DNA of 64,000 bases from Motiliproteus sp041586735 (GTDB lineage: Bacteria; Pseudomonadota; Gammaproteobacteria; Pseudomonadales; Balneatricaceae), in assembly GCA_041586735.1 (NCBI GenBank), contig JBFGZQ010000006.1, forward strand, positions 1-64,000, read 5' to 3'. The position numbers and the translations under genes are program-made. Below, piece by piece: positions 26,533 to 36,955 of the stretch (its first letter is position 1; each line of letters begins with the position of its first letter). Below the pieces are notes generated by a model. It saw only the letters and a list, made by a program, of their open reading frames with translations, ran no database searches and was not told the DNA's origin.

Positions 26533-29253
26533 ATGACCGATCAACTCGCCCACTTTGCGTCTGACCCGAGCCTGTTTGATAGTCAGGCGTTTAGCTTGCA
26601 GCTCAGCCAAAGCGCCTCGCGCTTAGCGCCATTCAAAGCCGCCCTCAAACAGGGGCAGCAGACGCTCAACCAACGCTTTCGCGATGGCGCGGATATTCGC
26701 ACCCTGATCTACGGCCGTGCCTGGATGATGGATCAGCTACTCCGGCATGCCTGGCAGCAGTACCACTGGCCCGAGGACGGCTCCATCAGTCTGGTGGCCG
26801 TCGGTGGTTATGGGCGTGGTGAACTGCACCCGCATTCTGATATCGATCTGCTGATCCTATTACAGCAGGACAATGCCGAGCAGTTTCGCGACAGTATCGA
26901 GGCCTTCTTAACCTTTTTATGGGATATCTCCCTGGAGGTGGGCAGCAGCGTACGCAGTATCGAGCAGTGCGCCGAACAGGCGGGCAAAGATATCACCATC
27001 GCCACCAATCTGATCGAGTCCAGAACCCTGATCGGCAACGACCAGCTCCGCAAGCAGATGTACACCCGGGTAACTGCAGATAACCTCTGGTCGAGCCAAC
27101 AGTTTTATAAAGCCAAGGTCGATGAGCAGCAAAAGCGCCACTTTCGCACCAACAACACCGAATACAATCTTGAGCCCAATATCAAGGACTCGCCGGGCGG
27201 ACTGCGAGACCTGCAAACCGTCGGCTGGGTGGCCAAGCGTCACTTCGGCGCAACCTATCTTGACGGCCTGGTCGAGCAGGGCTTTCTGACTGCCAGCGAG
27301 CTGGAAGCGCTCAACAAGGGCGAGCTCTACCTGTGGACGGTGCGTTATGCCCTGCACATGCTGACCGATCGCTGTGAAAACCGCCTACTATTCGATCACC
27401 AGCGCACCCTGGCGACATTTTTTGGCTACCAAGACATCCCCGGTAAGCTGGCCGTTGAGCAGTTTATGGGCAAGTACTACCGCATCGCCATGTATTTGGC
27501 AGAATTTAACGATATGCTGCTGCAGCACTTTGAAGAGGCGCTACTGGAGGACGATAGCCAGCAGCGGGTCACGCCGATCAACAACCGCTTTCAGATTCGC
27601 AACAATCACATCGAAGTCACTCACGATCGGGTGTTTTCGCAAACGCCATTTTCGATGATGGAGATGTTCGTACTCCTGGCACAAAATCCCAGCCTGGTCG
27701 GTGTGCGCGCCTCCACCATGCGCCTGCTGCGCGAAAGCCGGCAACTTATCGACGCAGAGTTTAGCAACGACATTCGCAACACCACCCTGTTTATGGAGCT
27801 AATGCGTAGCCCTGAAGGGGTCGCAACCGAGCTACGGCGGATGACCCGCTATGGCATTCTAGGGCGCTATCTTCCAGAGTTCGGCAAGATTGTCGGGCAG
27901 ATGCAACACGACCTGTTTCATATCTATACCGTTGATGCCCACACCCTGAAAGTGATCAACAATATGCGCCTGTTTCGCCATGACGATCAGCAGGATAAAT
28001 TTCCGATCGCCAACCGTATCGTCCGCGAAGTACCCAAGGTGGCGCTGCTCTACATCGCCGGTCTCTACCACGATATCGGTAAAGGCCGCGGTGGCGACCA
28101 CTCGCAACTCGGTGCCGAGGACGCAGAGCGTTTCTGCGAACGCCACCATCTGGGTAAATGGGACAGCCACCTGGTGTGCTGGCTGGTTCGCAACCATCTG
28201 CTAATGTCGATGACGGCGCAGCGCAAGGACATCTCCGATCCAGAGGTGATTTACGACTTTGCCATGCGAGTATGCGACATCACCCATTTAGACTACCTCT
28301 ATACTCTGACGGTTGCCGACATCTGCGCGACCAACAACACCCTGTGGAATAATTGGCGTGCCTCGCTGATGCGCCAGCTCTATGACGCCACCAAGAAAGT
28401 GCTACGCCGTGGACTGGCTAATCCTATCAACAATGAAGACCTTATCGAGCAGGTGCAGAAAGAAGCCCTCGACCTGCTACTCCTCGAAGGGATCAGCGAC
28501 TACAGCGCCGAGTGCATGTGGGCGACCCTAGGTGAAGATTACTTCCTGCGTGAGGATGCCGCTGATATTGCCTGGCATACCGAGGCGATCCTCAATCACG
28601 CAGATCAGGATCAACCCCTGGTGCTGGTCAAAGAAACCAGCAACCGCGTCCACGAGGGCGCGACTAAGATCTTTATCTATGCCCGCGACCACGAAGGCCT
28701 CTTTGCAGCCTCTGCTGCGGCCCTGGATCAGCTCAATCTCAGCATCCTCGACGCCGACATCATCACCAACGATGACGGCTTTAGTTACAACACCTTTATC
28801 GTGCTGAAACAGGATAATCAACCGATCGGCAACGATGTCGAGTACATTCTCAGGATCAAAAATACTCTAGTGGAAGAGCTGGACGACCCCGCCGACTACT
28901 CGGCCATCGTCCAGCGTCGCACCCCACGGCAACTGAAATTGTTTGCGATGCCGTCACACGTGGTGATGAGCACCGATCCAGAGCGCCAGATCACCACCCT
29001 GGAGCTGACTACATCAGATCGCCCGGGGCTGCTGGCGCGGGTCGGCAAGGTGTTCCTGGAGTGCCAGATCCACCTCAGCAAGGCCCATATCGTCAACGTC
29101 GGCGAACGGGTTGAGGATGTGTTCTTTATCACCGATGCTCGAGGCTTGCCCATCACCGACACCGACCAGGCCAACCATTTGCAAACCCGGATCTGCGAGG
29201 AACTCGACCGTCAATTAGAGCAGAGTTTGGCCCGCAACAGCCTTCGGCATTGA
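26533..29253 (+). CDS. glnD: Bifunctional uridylyltransferase/uridylyl-removing enzyme GlnD
   Basis: A 906-residue nitrogen sensor that uridylylates and deuridylylates PII in response to glutamine. In order: nucleotidyltransferase GGYGRGELHPHSDIDLL (about residue 92), a linker SPGGLRDLQT, an HD domain with LYHDIGKGRGGDHS (about 510), and two C-terminal ACT domains (from about 712 and 818, the second with TSDRPGLLARVGKVF). All catalytic motifs are intact. It follows map by 11 bp. Confidence 0.96.
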   Translation: MTDQLAHFASDPSLFDSQAFSLQLSQSASRLAPFKAALKQGQQTLNQRFRDGADIRTLIYGRAWMMDQLLRHAWQQYHWPEDGSISLVAVGGYGRGELHPHSDIDLLILLQQDNAEQFRDSIEAFLTFLWDISLEVGSSVRSIEQCAEQAGKDITIATNLIESRTLIGNDQLRKQMYTRVTADNLWSSQQFYKAKVDEQQKRHFRTNNTEYNLEPNIKDSPGGLRDLQTVGWVAKRHFGATYLDGLVEQGFLTASELEALNKGELYLWTVRYALHMLTDRCENRLLFDHQRTLATFFGYQDIPGKLAVEQFMGKYYRIAMYLAEFNDMLLQHFEEALLEDDSQQRVTPINNRFQIRNNHIEVTHDRVFSQTPFSMMEMFVLLAQNPSLVGVRASTMRLLRESRQLIDAEFSNDIRNTTLFMELMRSPEGVATELRRMTRYGILGRYLPEFGKIVGQMQHDLFHIYTVDAHTLKVINNMRLFRHDDQQDKFPIANRIVREVPKVALLYIAGLYHDIGKGRGGDHSQLGAEDAERFCERHHLGKWDSHLVCWLVRNHLLMSMTAQRKDISDPEVIYDFAMRVCDITHLDYLYTLTVADICATNNTLWNNWRASLMRQLYDATKKVLRRGLANPINNEDLIEQVQKEALDLLLLEGISDYSAECMWATLGEDYFLREDAADIAWHTEAILNHADQDQPLVLVKETSNRVHEGATKIFIYARDHEGLFAASAAALDQLNLSILDADIITNDDGFSYNTFIVLKQDNQPIGNDVEYILRIKNTLVEELDDPADYSAIVQRRTPRQLKLFAMPSHVVMSTDPERQITTLELTTSDRPGLLARVGKVFLECQIHLSKAHIVNVGERVEDVFFITDARGLPITDTDQANHLQTRICEELDRQLEQSLARNSLRH

Positions 29254-29366
29254 TATTGGGTCTGCCCACTAACCCCGCTCTATACCCTGCAGCGGCATAG
29301 TATTCGTCAATCACCGAGGCTCCAGCGGTAGCCTCGCTAACAGTATCAGCGTCTCTAGGAGCAACA

Positions 29367-30578
29367 ATGAACTCCGATCTGAATAAGCTCCAACCCTACC
29401 CCTTTGAGCGCCTCAATACGCTCAAAGCGGGCATCAGCCCTCCAGCGGGTCTAGCGCATATTGCGCTGTCGATCGGCGAACCTAAACACCCCGCGCCGCT
29501 ATTTGTGCGTAATACGCTGAGTGACAACCTCGATCATCTGTCCGGTTACCCCACCACCAAAGGGATACCCGAGCTGCGCCAGGCCATCGCGTCTTGGGCT
29601 CAACGACGCTTTCAGCTGCGCCAGGGACTCGACCCCGAGACCCAGGTGTTGCCCTGCACCGGTACGCGCGAGGCACTGTTTGCCATCACCCAGGCGGTGG
29701 TCGACCGGACCCTGCCACAGCCGCTGGTCGTCTGTCCCAACCCTTTTTATCAGATCTATGAGGGGGCGGCCTATCTGGCGGGCGCGGAGCCCTATTTTCT
29801 CAACTGCCTGCCAGACCACGGACTGCTGCCCGATTTTGACGCGGTGCCGGCGTCCATCTGGCAGCGCTGCCAACTGCTGTTTATCTGCTCTCCCGGCAAC
29901 CCCACCGGCGCCGTGATCGGCCTTGAACAACTGCAAACACTGATCGCGCTGGCAGACCGCTATGACTTTGTGATCGCTGCCGATGAGTGCTATTCGGAGA
30001 TCTACTTCGATGAAAGCCAACCGCCGGTCGGCCTGCTGCAGGCCTGCTCAGCACTCGGTCGCCATGATTACCGACGCTGCCTGGTCTTTCATAGCCTGTC
30101 CAAGCGCTCCAACCTGCCGGGGCTACGCTCGGGCTTTGTGGCCGGCGATGCGCAACTCATTAGCCAGTTCCTGCTCTATCGCACCTACCACGGCTGCGCG
30201 ATGCCCATTTACTCCCAGCTCGCCAGTATCGAAGCCTGGAACGATGAACGCCATGTGCTCGATAACCGTGATAAATACCGGGCTAAATTCGATGCGGTAC
30301 TGCGGCAGCTGGATGGCGTACTGCGGGTCTCACGCCCCGATGCCGGATTCTATCTGTGGGCCGAAACCCCGATCGACGATGCCGACTTTGCCCGCCAACT
30401 CTTTGCCCAACAGCATATTACCCTGCTACCCGGCTCGTTCCTGTCACGGGAATCTGCAGGCGTCAATCCGGGTAAGAACAGAGTCCGTATGGCGCTGGTT
30501 GCCGACCTCGATACCTGCATCGAAGCGGCAATCCGTATCAAACAGTTCGTCAACCACCTCGCTGTGAGCAACCGATGA
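29367..30578 (+). CDS. dapC: Succinyldiaminopimelate transaminase DapC
   Basis: A 403-residue PLP-dependent class I/II aminotransferase. The PLP lysine is in FHSLSKRSNLPGLRSGF and the binding block in AADECYSEIYFDE. Location directly upstream of an ArsC/Spx-like gene and dapD marks it as the DapC of lysine/meso-DAP synthesis rather than a generic aminotransferase. Its stop overlaps the next start (ATGA). Confidence 0.9.
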   Translation: MNSDLNKLQPYPFERLNTLKAGISPPAGLAHIALSIGEPKHPAPLFVRNTLSDNLDHLSGYPTTKGIPELRQAIASWAQRRFQLRQGLDPETQVLPCTGTREALFAITQAVVDRTLPQPLVVCPNPFYQIYEGAAYLAGAEPYFLNCLPDHGLLPDFDAVPASIWQRCQLLFICSPGNPTGAVIGLEQLQTLIALADRYDFVIAADECYSEIYFDESQPPVGLLQACSALGRHDYRRCLVFHSLSKRSNLPGLRSGFVAGDAQLISQFLLYRTYHGCAMPIYSQLASIEAWNDERHVLDNRDKYRAKFDAVLRQLDGVLRVSRPDAGFYLWAETPIDDADFARQLFAQQHITLLPGSFLSRESAGVNPGKNRVRMALVADLDTCIEAAIRIKQFVNHLAVSNR

Positions 30579-30916
30579 TTACCCTATACGGTATCAGCAA
30601 TTGTGACACGATCAAAAAAGCCAAACGCTGGCTCGATGCCCAGGCGATCGACTACCGGTTTCATGATTACCGCAAGCAGGGGTTAAGCCGTCAACAGCTC
30701 GAAGACTGGGCTGACGAACTGGGCTGGGAAGCCCTGCTGAATCGGCGCGGCACCACCTGGCGGCAGCTGCCCGAAGCTCAGAAGCAAGCGCTGGATCGCG
30801 ACCTGGCGATCAGCCTGATGCTGGAGCAGCCGGCGATGATCAAGCGCCCCCTGCTAGACTTGGGCAGCAGCCGCAAACTCGGTTTTAGCGAAGTCGATTA
30901 CAGATCCTACTTTTAG
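30575..30916 (+). CDS. ArsC/Spx-family protein (YffB-like)
   Basis: A 113-residue thioredoxin-fold protein of the ArsC/Spx superfamily, starting MITLYGISNCDTIKKAKRWL with a single active-site cysteine, and ending with the conserved IKRPLLDLG. Members in this locus (YffB/PA-type) have no established substrate and lack the extra residues of true arsenate reductases. It overlaps dapC by four bases and precedes dapD, a conserved neighbourhood in gammaproteobacteria. Confidence 0.82.
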   Translation: MITLYGISNCDTIKKAKRWLDAQAIDYRFHDYRKQGLSRQQLEDWADELGWEALLNRRGTTWRQLPEAQKQALDRDLAISLMLEQPAMIKRPLLDLGSSRKLGFSEVDYRSYF

Positions 30917-30971
30917 CTTGTAGTTGCAGGTTATTATTCACTTACCCATATTTTCAACACCGGAGATCCCC

Positions 30972-32009
30972 ATGAGCGGCAACGCATTTTGTCTCGGCCT
31001 CGGCGTAGGCACCCAATCTTCCAAAGGCGAATGGCTGGAGGTGTTCTACGCCAAGCCGGTCTTTGAGCCCTGTAACACCCTGCTCAAGGCCCTGACCCAG
31101 GCCAGCGGCTATAAAGGTGGCAACCAGGTGATCGAACTCGACGCCGAGACCCTGAGTCGGGTTGCAGAGGCCTTCGCTTCGGTACATGCAGAGGAGCAAC
31201 TGGCGATCTGCAACAGCCTCAAAGACTCTACTCAGCCACTGTTATTATGCATTCTGGCCGACGATGACCAGCCGAGCTCCACACCCGAGACCTATCTGAA
31301 ACTGCAGCTTATTTCACACCGCATGGTCACCCCTCACAGCATCAACCTGACGGGGATGTTTGGTCTGCTACCCAACGTCGCCTGGACCAACCAGGGGGCC
31401 ATCGCGCTGGAAGAACTCGGTCAACGGCAGCTGGAAGCCCGCTGCCGCGGCGAACTCCTCGATGTCCACTCGGTCGACAAGTTCCCCAAGATGGCGAACT
31501 ACGTCGTGCCTAGCGGGGTACGCATCGCGGCCACCTCAAGAGTCCGATTAGGCGCTCACCTCGGTGAAGGCACCACCATCATGCACGAGGGATTCGTCAA
31601 CTTTAATGCCGGCACGCTCGGCACCAGCATGGTCGAAGGACGGATCTCCGCCGGCGTGGTGGTGGGTAAAGGCTCGGATCTGGGCGGCGGTTGCTCCACC
31701 ATGGGCACCCTGTCAGGCGGCAACAATGTCGTCATCGGCGTCGGCGCAGGCTGCCTGCTGGGTGCCAACGCCGGGCTCGGCATTCCGCTAGGAGACCGCT
31801 GCACCATCGAAGCAGGACTGTATGTCACCGCTGGCTCCAAGGTGGTGCTGCTCGATGACCAGAATAACGATGTGGAGGTTATCAAAGCCGGACTGCTGGC
31901 CGGCAAGTCTGACCTGCTGTTCCGTCGCAACTCACTCAACGGCCGTATCGAAGTAAAAACCAACAAGTCGGCGATCGAACTGAACCACGAACTCCACGCC
32001 AACAACTGA
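30972..32009 (+). CDS. dapD: Tetrahydrodipicolinate N-succinyltransferase DapD (long form)
   Basis: A 345-residue left-handed beta-helix acyltransferase for succinylated lysine/DAP synthesis. The core HLGEGTTIMHEGFVNFNAG and LSGGNNVVIGVG are typical. It is the long DapD type seen in Pseudomonas relatives and Actinobacteria rather than the ~274-residue E. coli form. The ATG at 30972 has GGAG nearby; a longer frame from 30924 lacks one. Confidence 0.92.
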   Translation: MSGNAFCLGLGVGTQSSKGEWLEVFYAKPVFEPCNTLLKALTQASGYKGGNQVIELDAETLSRVAEAFASVHAEEQLAICNSLKDSTQPLLLCILADDDQPSSTPETYLKLQLISHRMVTPHSINLTGMFGLLPNVAWTNQGAIALEELGQRQLEARCRGELLDVHSVDKFPKMANYVVPSGVRIAATSRVRLGAHLGEGTTIMHEGFVNFNAGTLGTSMVEGRISAGVVVGKGSDLGGGCSTMGTLSGGNNVVIGVGAGCLLGANAGLGIPLGDRCTIEAGLYVTAGSKVVLLDDQNNDVEVIKAGLLAGKSDLLFRRNSLNGRIEVKTNKSAIELNHELHANN

Positions 32010-32023
32010 TCGGTTGTTGCATC

Positions 32024-32048
32024 TACCGGCCCCAGCTGTGGGCCGGTA
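32024..32048 (+). terminator. Hairpin downstream of dapD
   Basis: TACCGGCCC (32024-32032) and GGGCCGGTA (32040-32048) form a 9-bp perfect stem with 7-nt loop, 15 bp after dapD. It lacks a T-run, so it is a probable transcript-end hairpin rather than a proven terminator. The remaining 300 bp to 32356 show no gene; AACAATG/CATTGTT (32319-32345) is a second weak dyad. Confidence 0.45.
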
Positions 32049-32356
32049 CGCATCCTGACGACCTACGCACCCGCTGGGTCAAACGCCCAGAGGCCCAAGT
32101 TGCTTTTCGGCTCGTATGAGCGGCCAAAGCCAGTCAGCGGGAGCCATCAGCCTACATCAACTAGGTGCTGGTTCGTAGTCAGAAGCAATGCGTATCAGCC
32201 ACAGAGGCACTAGCACTACTTATTGAGGGCAATAATCCTGATTTTATGGATATGGCTGAGATTCAATTTAATTGATCATGGCCAAATGAGCTGAATGGTC
32301 ACCCTTAGTTTTCCATATAACAATGTCGTTAAAAGCCTCATTGTTTAAACAGCACT

Positions 32357-33298
32357 TTATTGCTCCGCAGGAGGCTCAGAGCCGATACGTGAGGTAATCA
32401 GTTCGTAGAACTCAGGTCGCCGGTGGGCGGCAAAATTGAACATGTTTTCCTTGCCTTCATTGCAGAGGTCAAGATCGCAGTCAGCGACGATCAACTCGTC
32501 ACCAAGGCTCTTTGCTTGGGCAACGATCTCACCTGTTGGAGCAACGATACATGTACCGCCAAAGAGTTGATGGCCGTCTTCAGTGCCGGCTTTAGCAACA
32601 CCTACCACCCAGGTACTATTCTGGTAGGCGCCGCTCTGCATGCAGAGGCGGCTTTGGAACATCCGAAGGTGCGGGTCTTGCTCGTTTTTCCCATTTATTG
32701 AGGGCGTATTGTAGCCGAGCACCACCATCTCAACTCCCTGTAGCCCCATTACACGATAGGTTTCTGGCCAGCGTCTGTCATTACAAATACACATACCAAG
32801 AATGCCACCCATGGTGCGCCACACCTTAAACCCGGTGTCTCCTACCTCAAAAAAGCGCTTTTCAAGATGCTGAAAACTCCGCCCTTCCTCAAAATCCGCA
32901 TGCCCAGGAAGGTGTACTTTTCGGTATTTTCCAACAATTTCGCCACTTTTATCTACAATAATCGCGGTATTGTAGTGGTGCGCTTGACCAGACTCTTCAA
33001 CCAGCTCCGCATATCCTAAGTGAAATCCGATGCCATATTCTTTTGCGGCATCAAACAGCGGCTGGGTTTCTTTATTGGGCATAGAGGTCTCATACCATTG
33101 ATCAATCTCGGCCTGATCCTCTATTAAATAGCGGGGAAAGAAAGTGGTTAACGCTAGCTCAGGAAACACAATGAGATCGCAGCGTTTATGATGCGCTTGT
33201 TTCATGAGTTCGAGCATGCGCTTAACGGCGGAGCTACGACTTTCCGCTTTCTGAATGGGGCCAAGCTGCGCGGCACCCACGGTGATGACTCTTGACAT
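32357..33298 (-). CDS. N-carbamoyl-D-amino-acid hydrolase (nitrilase superfamily)
   Basis: A 313-residue carbon-nitrogen hydrolase. The Glu-Lys-Cys triad lies in VFPELALTTFFPR, YRKVHLPGH and MCICNDRRWPET. These blocks, along with HYNTAIIVDKSGEIVGKYRK and a C-terminal FNFAAHRRP, resemble Agrobacterium-type D-carbamoylase (DCase), which converts N-carbamoyl-D-amino acids to D-amino acids, CO2 and ammonia. It is divergent from a TRAP transporter and near an L-carbamoylase and hydantoinase, so a role in hydantoin or ureide use is likely. A related beta-ureidopropionase-like activity cannot be excluded. Confidence 0.82.
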   Translation of the reverse strand: MSRVITVGAAQLGPIQKAESRSSAVKRMLELMKQAHHKRCDLIVFPELALTTFFPRYLIEDQAEIDQWYETSMPNKETQPLFDAAKEYGIGFHLGYAELVEESGQAHHYNTAIIVDKSGEIVGKYRKVHLPGHADFEEGRSFQHLEKRFFEVGDTGFKVWRTMGGILGMCICNDRRWPETYRVMGLQGVEMVVLGYNTPSINGKNEQDPHLRMFQSRLCMQSGAYQNSTWVVGVAKAGTEDGHQLFGGTCIVAPTGEIVAQAKSLGDELIVADCDLDLCNEGKENMFNFAAHRRPEFYELITSRIGSEPPAEQ

Positions 33299-33812
33299 GA
33301 TAGGATCCTCTCAACATTGTATTTCTTTGCTTTACAGCGCCTTCCCTCGACTCAGGGAAAGCTATGAATAAAATTATTCTAAGGATCTCTGAATGTAATG
33401 TCGCATGCTTATTTGAGCTCATATTAGTACCGGTGGTTATACAATCCTTATGCGGGTGTTAAAACCCCGCTAAATATTCTCTTTTACCGCTGACACCTGC
33501 AACTTGACGTCGGCATCAAATACTATAAGCAGTTGTTATTAGTTATTATTTTCTAATAAAGACATGCTTTATACTGTCAGTATCATTAGCGCATGAAATC
33601 GGATTACATAGAGCATGGCATGTGTAGAGCAGAGCATACGCTATGGGCTCTATCAGCAAAAATCTTCTTTTTCCTATAACCTTATAGCATAGCCTGAGGT
33701 TGTTATAGCATTTGATATTCTGGCTGAAAATTGAAATATTAAAGCGTCAGTTGTGATTAGCCTGTAAGGGAGACTAACGCGACTCAACTTAAAATCTAGG
33801 GGGAGTTTCCAG
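33299..33812. other. Divergent regulatory interval between the carbamoylase and TRAP genes
   Basis: About 510 bp, clearly more AT-rich than the flanking core genome, with no convincing gene. It holds a GCGGG-type dyad at about 33452-33470, a TATAAC...GTTATA-type dyad near 33681-33711, and TGGTTATACAAT at 33434-33445, a 12-mer repeated exactly at the start of the LysR gene (46208-46219). These are candidate binding sites for the LysR protein, unproven. Confidence 0.4.
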
Positions 33813-34931
33813 ATGTTTTTGTACACAATAAGAACTAATTATTTGGCTGTTTTTATGAGCTCTAAATATAAGCGATGCTCGAAAGCGCTCAGGCAAAAGC
33901 GGGGGACTCTTGGCGCAGTCTGTACGATGTTTCTTGCACTAACTGCGGTAAGCGAAAGCGCCATGGCAGCCACTTTTAAGTATGCAGATCATGACCCTCT
34001 CGGAGGAATGCGGCCTCAATTCGTTAAAGACGTTTGGTTAAACGAAATCGAGAAGCAAACAGATGGGAAGCTAAAGGTCCAAGATTTTTTCGGAGGTACG
34101 CTCTTTAGCTCTAAAGAATCCCTTAAGGGTCTTGGTGATGGGATTGCTGAAATGGGCTTCGTCTATCCGGGACACTATCCGAAGCGCCTTATCGCCCATT
34201 CGGTATTTTCGCTGTTTCCAAGAGGTCCTGAGACATTTGAAAAACAGGTTTGGTTATATCGTAAGGCCTATGAGGAAGTGCCTGAGCTGAAGGCGGAGCT
34301 GAAAAAAGCTGGCGTCATGCCTCTGATGATCACTGCTGGTTTACCAGGCGCTTTTGCCGGTGTAAACCAGCTAGATAGCATAGATGACATCAAGTCTGAC
34401 AAGTGGCGTGCTGGCGGTAAATGGCTACTTCGCTATCTGGACAATGCCGGAGCAACTCCTGTTGCAGTGCCTTGGGGGGATGTCTACGTTGCTCTGCAGA
34501 CTGGTACCATCGATGGGGTCTACACAAACTATGATGGACTGCACGCAACGAAACTCGACGAAGTTGCACCTAATCTATTAATTTCTAAGGAATTATGGTT
34601 CTCAACCCCCTTCCTGCACCTGGCTAACATTAGATACTTCAACCGTCTTCCTAAGGACATCCAGGAGGGTATTCTAAAGGCGTCTTTAATTGCCGAGCAG
34701 CAGTTTGCCACAACCTGGACGGCTGAGTTTGACAAAGTCAAATCTGAGCAAATGGCATCAGGTTACAAATTGGTAGAATTATCTCAAACAGATCTCGCCA
34801 AGTGGGAAAACAAGACCAAGCTGTCCGAGCTACAAAACCAATGGGTAGAAGAGGCAAAAGCAGCAGGCTTGCTCAATGCGGCGGAGGTGATGGCCAAGGT
34901 TCGTAAAATACACTCAGAAGCAATGAACTGA
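33813..34931 (+). CDS. TRAP transporter solute-binding protein (DctP family)
   Basis: A 372-residue periplasmic binding protein with a long N-terminal leader and a signal peptide ending near SESAMAATF. The mature part shows DctP features: FFGGTLFSS, AEMGFVYPGHYP, WGDVYVALQTGTIDGVYTNYDG. The ATG at 33813 has GGGGAG; a later ATG at 33855 lacks one. It is followed by DctQ and DctM genes, making a complete tripartite sodium-driven importer. The neighbouring carbamoylases and hydantoinase suggest uptake of a hydantoin, ureide or carbamoyl amino acid, which is inference. Confidence 0.88.
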   Translation: MFLYTIRTNYLAVFMSSKYKRCSKALRQKRGTLGAVCTMFLALTAVSESAMAATFKYADHDPLGGMRPQFVKDVWLNEIEKQTDGKLKVQDFFGGTLFSSKESLKGLGDGIAEMGFVYPGHYPKRLIAHSVFSLFPRGPETFEKQVWLYRKAYEEVPELKAELKKAGVMPLMITAGLPGAFAGVNQLDSIDDIKSDKWRAGGKWLLRYLDNAGATPVAVPWGDVYVALQTGTIDGVYTNYDGLHATKLDEVAPNLLISKELWFSTPFLHLANIRYFNRLPKDIQEGILKASLIAEQQFATTWTAEFDKVKSEQMASGYKLVELSQTDLAKWENKTKLSELQNQWVEEAKAAGLLNAAEVMAKVRKIHSEAMN

Positions 34932-35022
34932 TTATCTGTATTCGCAGAATTGATCAGCCCCGGCCGTCGGTAAACAAGCTCGGTGGCCGGAATGTGTAAT
35001 TTTCGATTAAGCAGAGACACCT

Positions 35023-35526
35023 ATGGAAAAGATTGTCAGTAAAATCAACCGAATCCTCTCCGGGTTTACGGGGTGGCTAATGGTGGCAATGATGTTGCTG
35101 CTGGTTGCCGACGTTGCTTGGCGAACCGTGGGTAAGCCACTTCAAGGGGTTGCCGAAATCTCGGTCTTCGTAATGATGATCGTCATCTACCTCGGTTTTG
35201 CACGTTGCGAAGAGCATTCCGAACACGTCCGCTTGGAGTTTCTGCTGGATATGCTTCCGACTAGTGCTCGCCGCTGGACGAATGCGTTGGCTCAATTACT
35301 TGCGGTGCTTGCTGTTGGCTTGCTGCTTTACTCCGTCACCCTCGATGCATGGTCTTCTTTCGAGTTCGGGGATGCGATTGAAGGAACTGTCGAGATGCAA
35401 ATCTGGCCAACTAAATTCGTGATGGTTTTGGGTCTGCTCTTCTTCTTTTTACAAGCCATCATCAATCTATTTGACCCAAAACACCGCGCAGAAGAAAAAA
35501 CAGACGATCCAATCGACTTCGAATAA
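35023..35526 (+). CDS. TRAP transporter small permease (DctQ family)
   Basis: A 167-residue four-helix membrane protein. VADVAWRTVGKPLQGVAEISVF and a charged loop GFARCEEHSEHVRLEFLLD are typical of DctQ. It lies between the DctP and DctM genes on the same strand. The C-terminal tail is short and hydrophilic. Confidence 0.88.
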   Translation: MEKIVSKINRILSGFTGWLMVAMMLLLVADVAWRTVGKPLQGVAEISVFVMMIVIYLGFARCEEHSEHVRLEFLLDMLPTSARRWTNALAQLLAVLAVGLLLYSVTLDAWSSFEFGDAIEGTVEMQIWPTKFVMVLGLLFFFLQAIINLFDPKHRAEEKTDDPIDFE

Positions 35527-35568
35527 ACACATGCGTCAACAATTACATTCAAAATAAAGGAGTCGAGA

Positions 35569-36921
35569 ATGGACTTTATAACCGCCGGAATCATATGTAT
35601 CGGTCTGCTATTGTTTTTAATGGCGCTGGGGGTGCAGATAGGCTTGTCGTTTTTGCTATCTGGCTTTATTTCATGTTACTTGCTACTTGGCTTCGATAGC
35701 TCTGTCTCTCTGCTGGGTCAGGCAGCCTACTTTTCTATCGCCTCACCGACTTGGACTGCGATTCCACTCTTCATCCTAATGGGGGCTTTCGCCTCAAACG
35801 GAGGTTTGGCGCGGCTGGCCTATAGCGGTGTGAGCGCTCTAAGTCGAGGAGTTCCCGGATCCATGATGGTAGCGACTTGTTTTAGTTGTGGGGTTTTTGG
35901 TGCTGTCTCCGGATCTTCGATCGCTACGACCGCCATATTCGGCAAGATGGCCTTGCCCGAAATGAAGCGCCTTGGCTACGACAAGGCGCTATCAGTTGGC
36001 TGTATCGCTTCGGCCGGAACATTCGCGTCGATGATCCCGCCCAGCATGATGATGATTATCTACGCGCTGTTTACTCAACAATCGATCGGAAAACTGTTTG
36101 CGGCCGGCATCATACCAGGATTGCTTACTATAGCAGCCTACACCCTTCTGATCGTTTTCTTGGTCAAGCGCAACCCAGCCCTGGCACCATCTACTGAAAG
36201 ACCTGCGGGAGCGGCAGCAACCAAGTCAATGGGGGCCGCTGTAGCCCCGGTAAGCCGGAGGCGAGAAGCGTTCCAAATGTGGCCAGTGGTCATAATCGCC
36301 ATAGTCGTCTTAGGTGGGCTGTATTCTGGGATCCTTACGCCGACTGAGTCGGCAGCCGCGGGCGCACTCGTCACACTCGGATTAGCCCTTATGCTGCGAA
36401 ATTTCACTCAATTTGGCCAGGTTAACGAATCCATGCAGGAAGCCGCCAACGTGACGGCGATGCTGTTCCTTATCAACATTGGCGCCCTTTTTTATAGCAA
36501 GGTACTGGCTGTAACGCGCCTGCCCACCGAAATGACGATGCTATTACAACACGCAGATGTGCCGCCCTTCGCCATTTTACTCGGAATTATGGCGATCATG
36601 TTCCTGCTAGGGATGATCATGGTCCCTGTAGGGATTTATGCACTCACTTTGCCCATCGTATTACCAATTTTACTCGAATTGGGCTACGACCCCATTTGGT
36701 TTGGTGTGATTGCATTAAAATTGACCGAGATAGGCGCCATCACTCCGCCGGTTGGCTTGAATGTATTCGCTATAAAAGGGGCTATTCCCAAGGGCATGAA
36801 TATCTCCCTCGAGCAGGTCTACAAAGGCTGCATGCCATTCTTGATGGTTGATCTTGTTGTTCTAGCGCTCTTAATCATGTTTCCGCAAATTGCTCTATGG
36901 CTGCCAACGCTGATCTCCTAG
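35569..36921 (+). CDS. TRAP transporter large permease (DctM family)
   Basis: A 450-residue polytopic permease of the DctM family, with ATWTAIPLFILMG-type opening helices, SGSSIATTAIFGKMALPEM, and GAITPPVGLNVFAIKG near the C-terminus. It is complete; the left end of an IS21-family element lies only about 30 bp after its stop, so any further downstream gene has been separated from the operon. Confidence 0.9.
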   Translation: MDFITAGIICIGLLLFLMALGVQIGLSFLLSGFISCYLLLGFDSSVSLLGQAAYFSIASPTWTAIPLFILMGAFASNGGLARLAYSGVSALSRGVPGSMMVATCFSCGVFGAVSGSSIATTAIFGKMALPEMKRLGYDKALSVGCIASAGTFASMIPPSMMMIIYALFTQQSIGKLFAAGIIPGLLTIAAYTLLIVFLVKRNPALAPSTERPAGAAATKSMGAAVAPVSRRREAFQMWPVVIIAIVVLGGLYSGILTPTESAAAGALVTLGLALMLRNFTQFGQVNESMQEAANVTAMLFLINIGALFYSKVLAVTRLPTEMTMLLQHADVPPFAILLGIMAIMFLLGMIMVPVGIYALTLPIVLPILLELGYDPIWFGVIALKLTEIGAITPPVGLNVFAIKGAIPKGMNISLEQVYKGCMPFLMVDLVVLALLIMFPQIALWLPTLIS

Positions 36922-36955
36922 GGGCTCTCTCAAAGGGCTTATCTCATCAACTGCG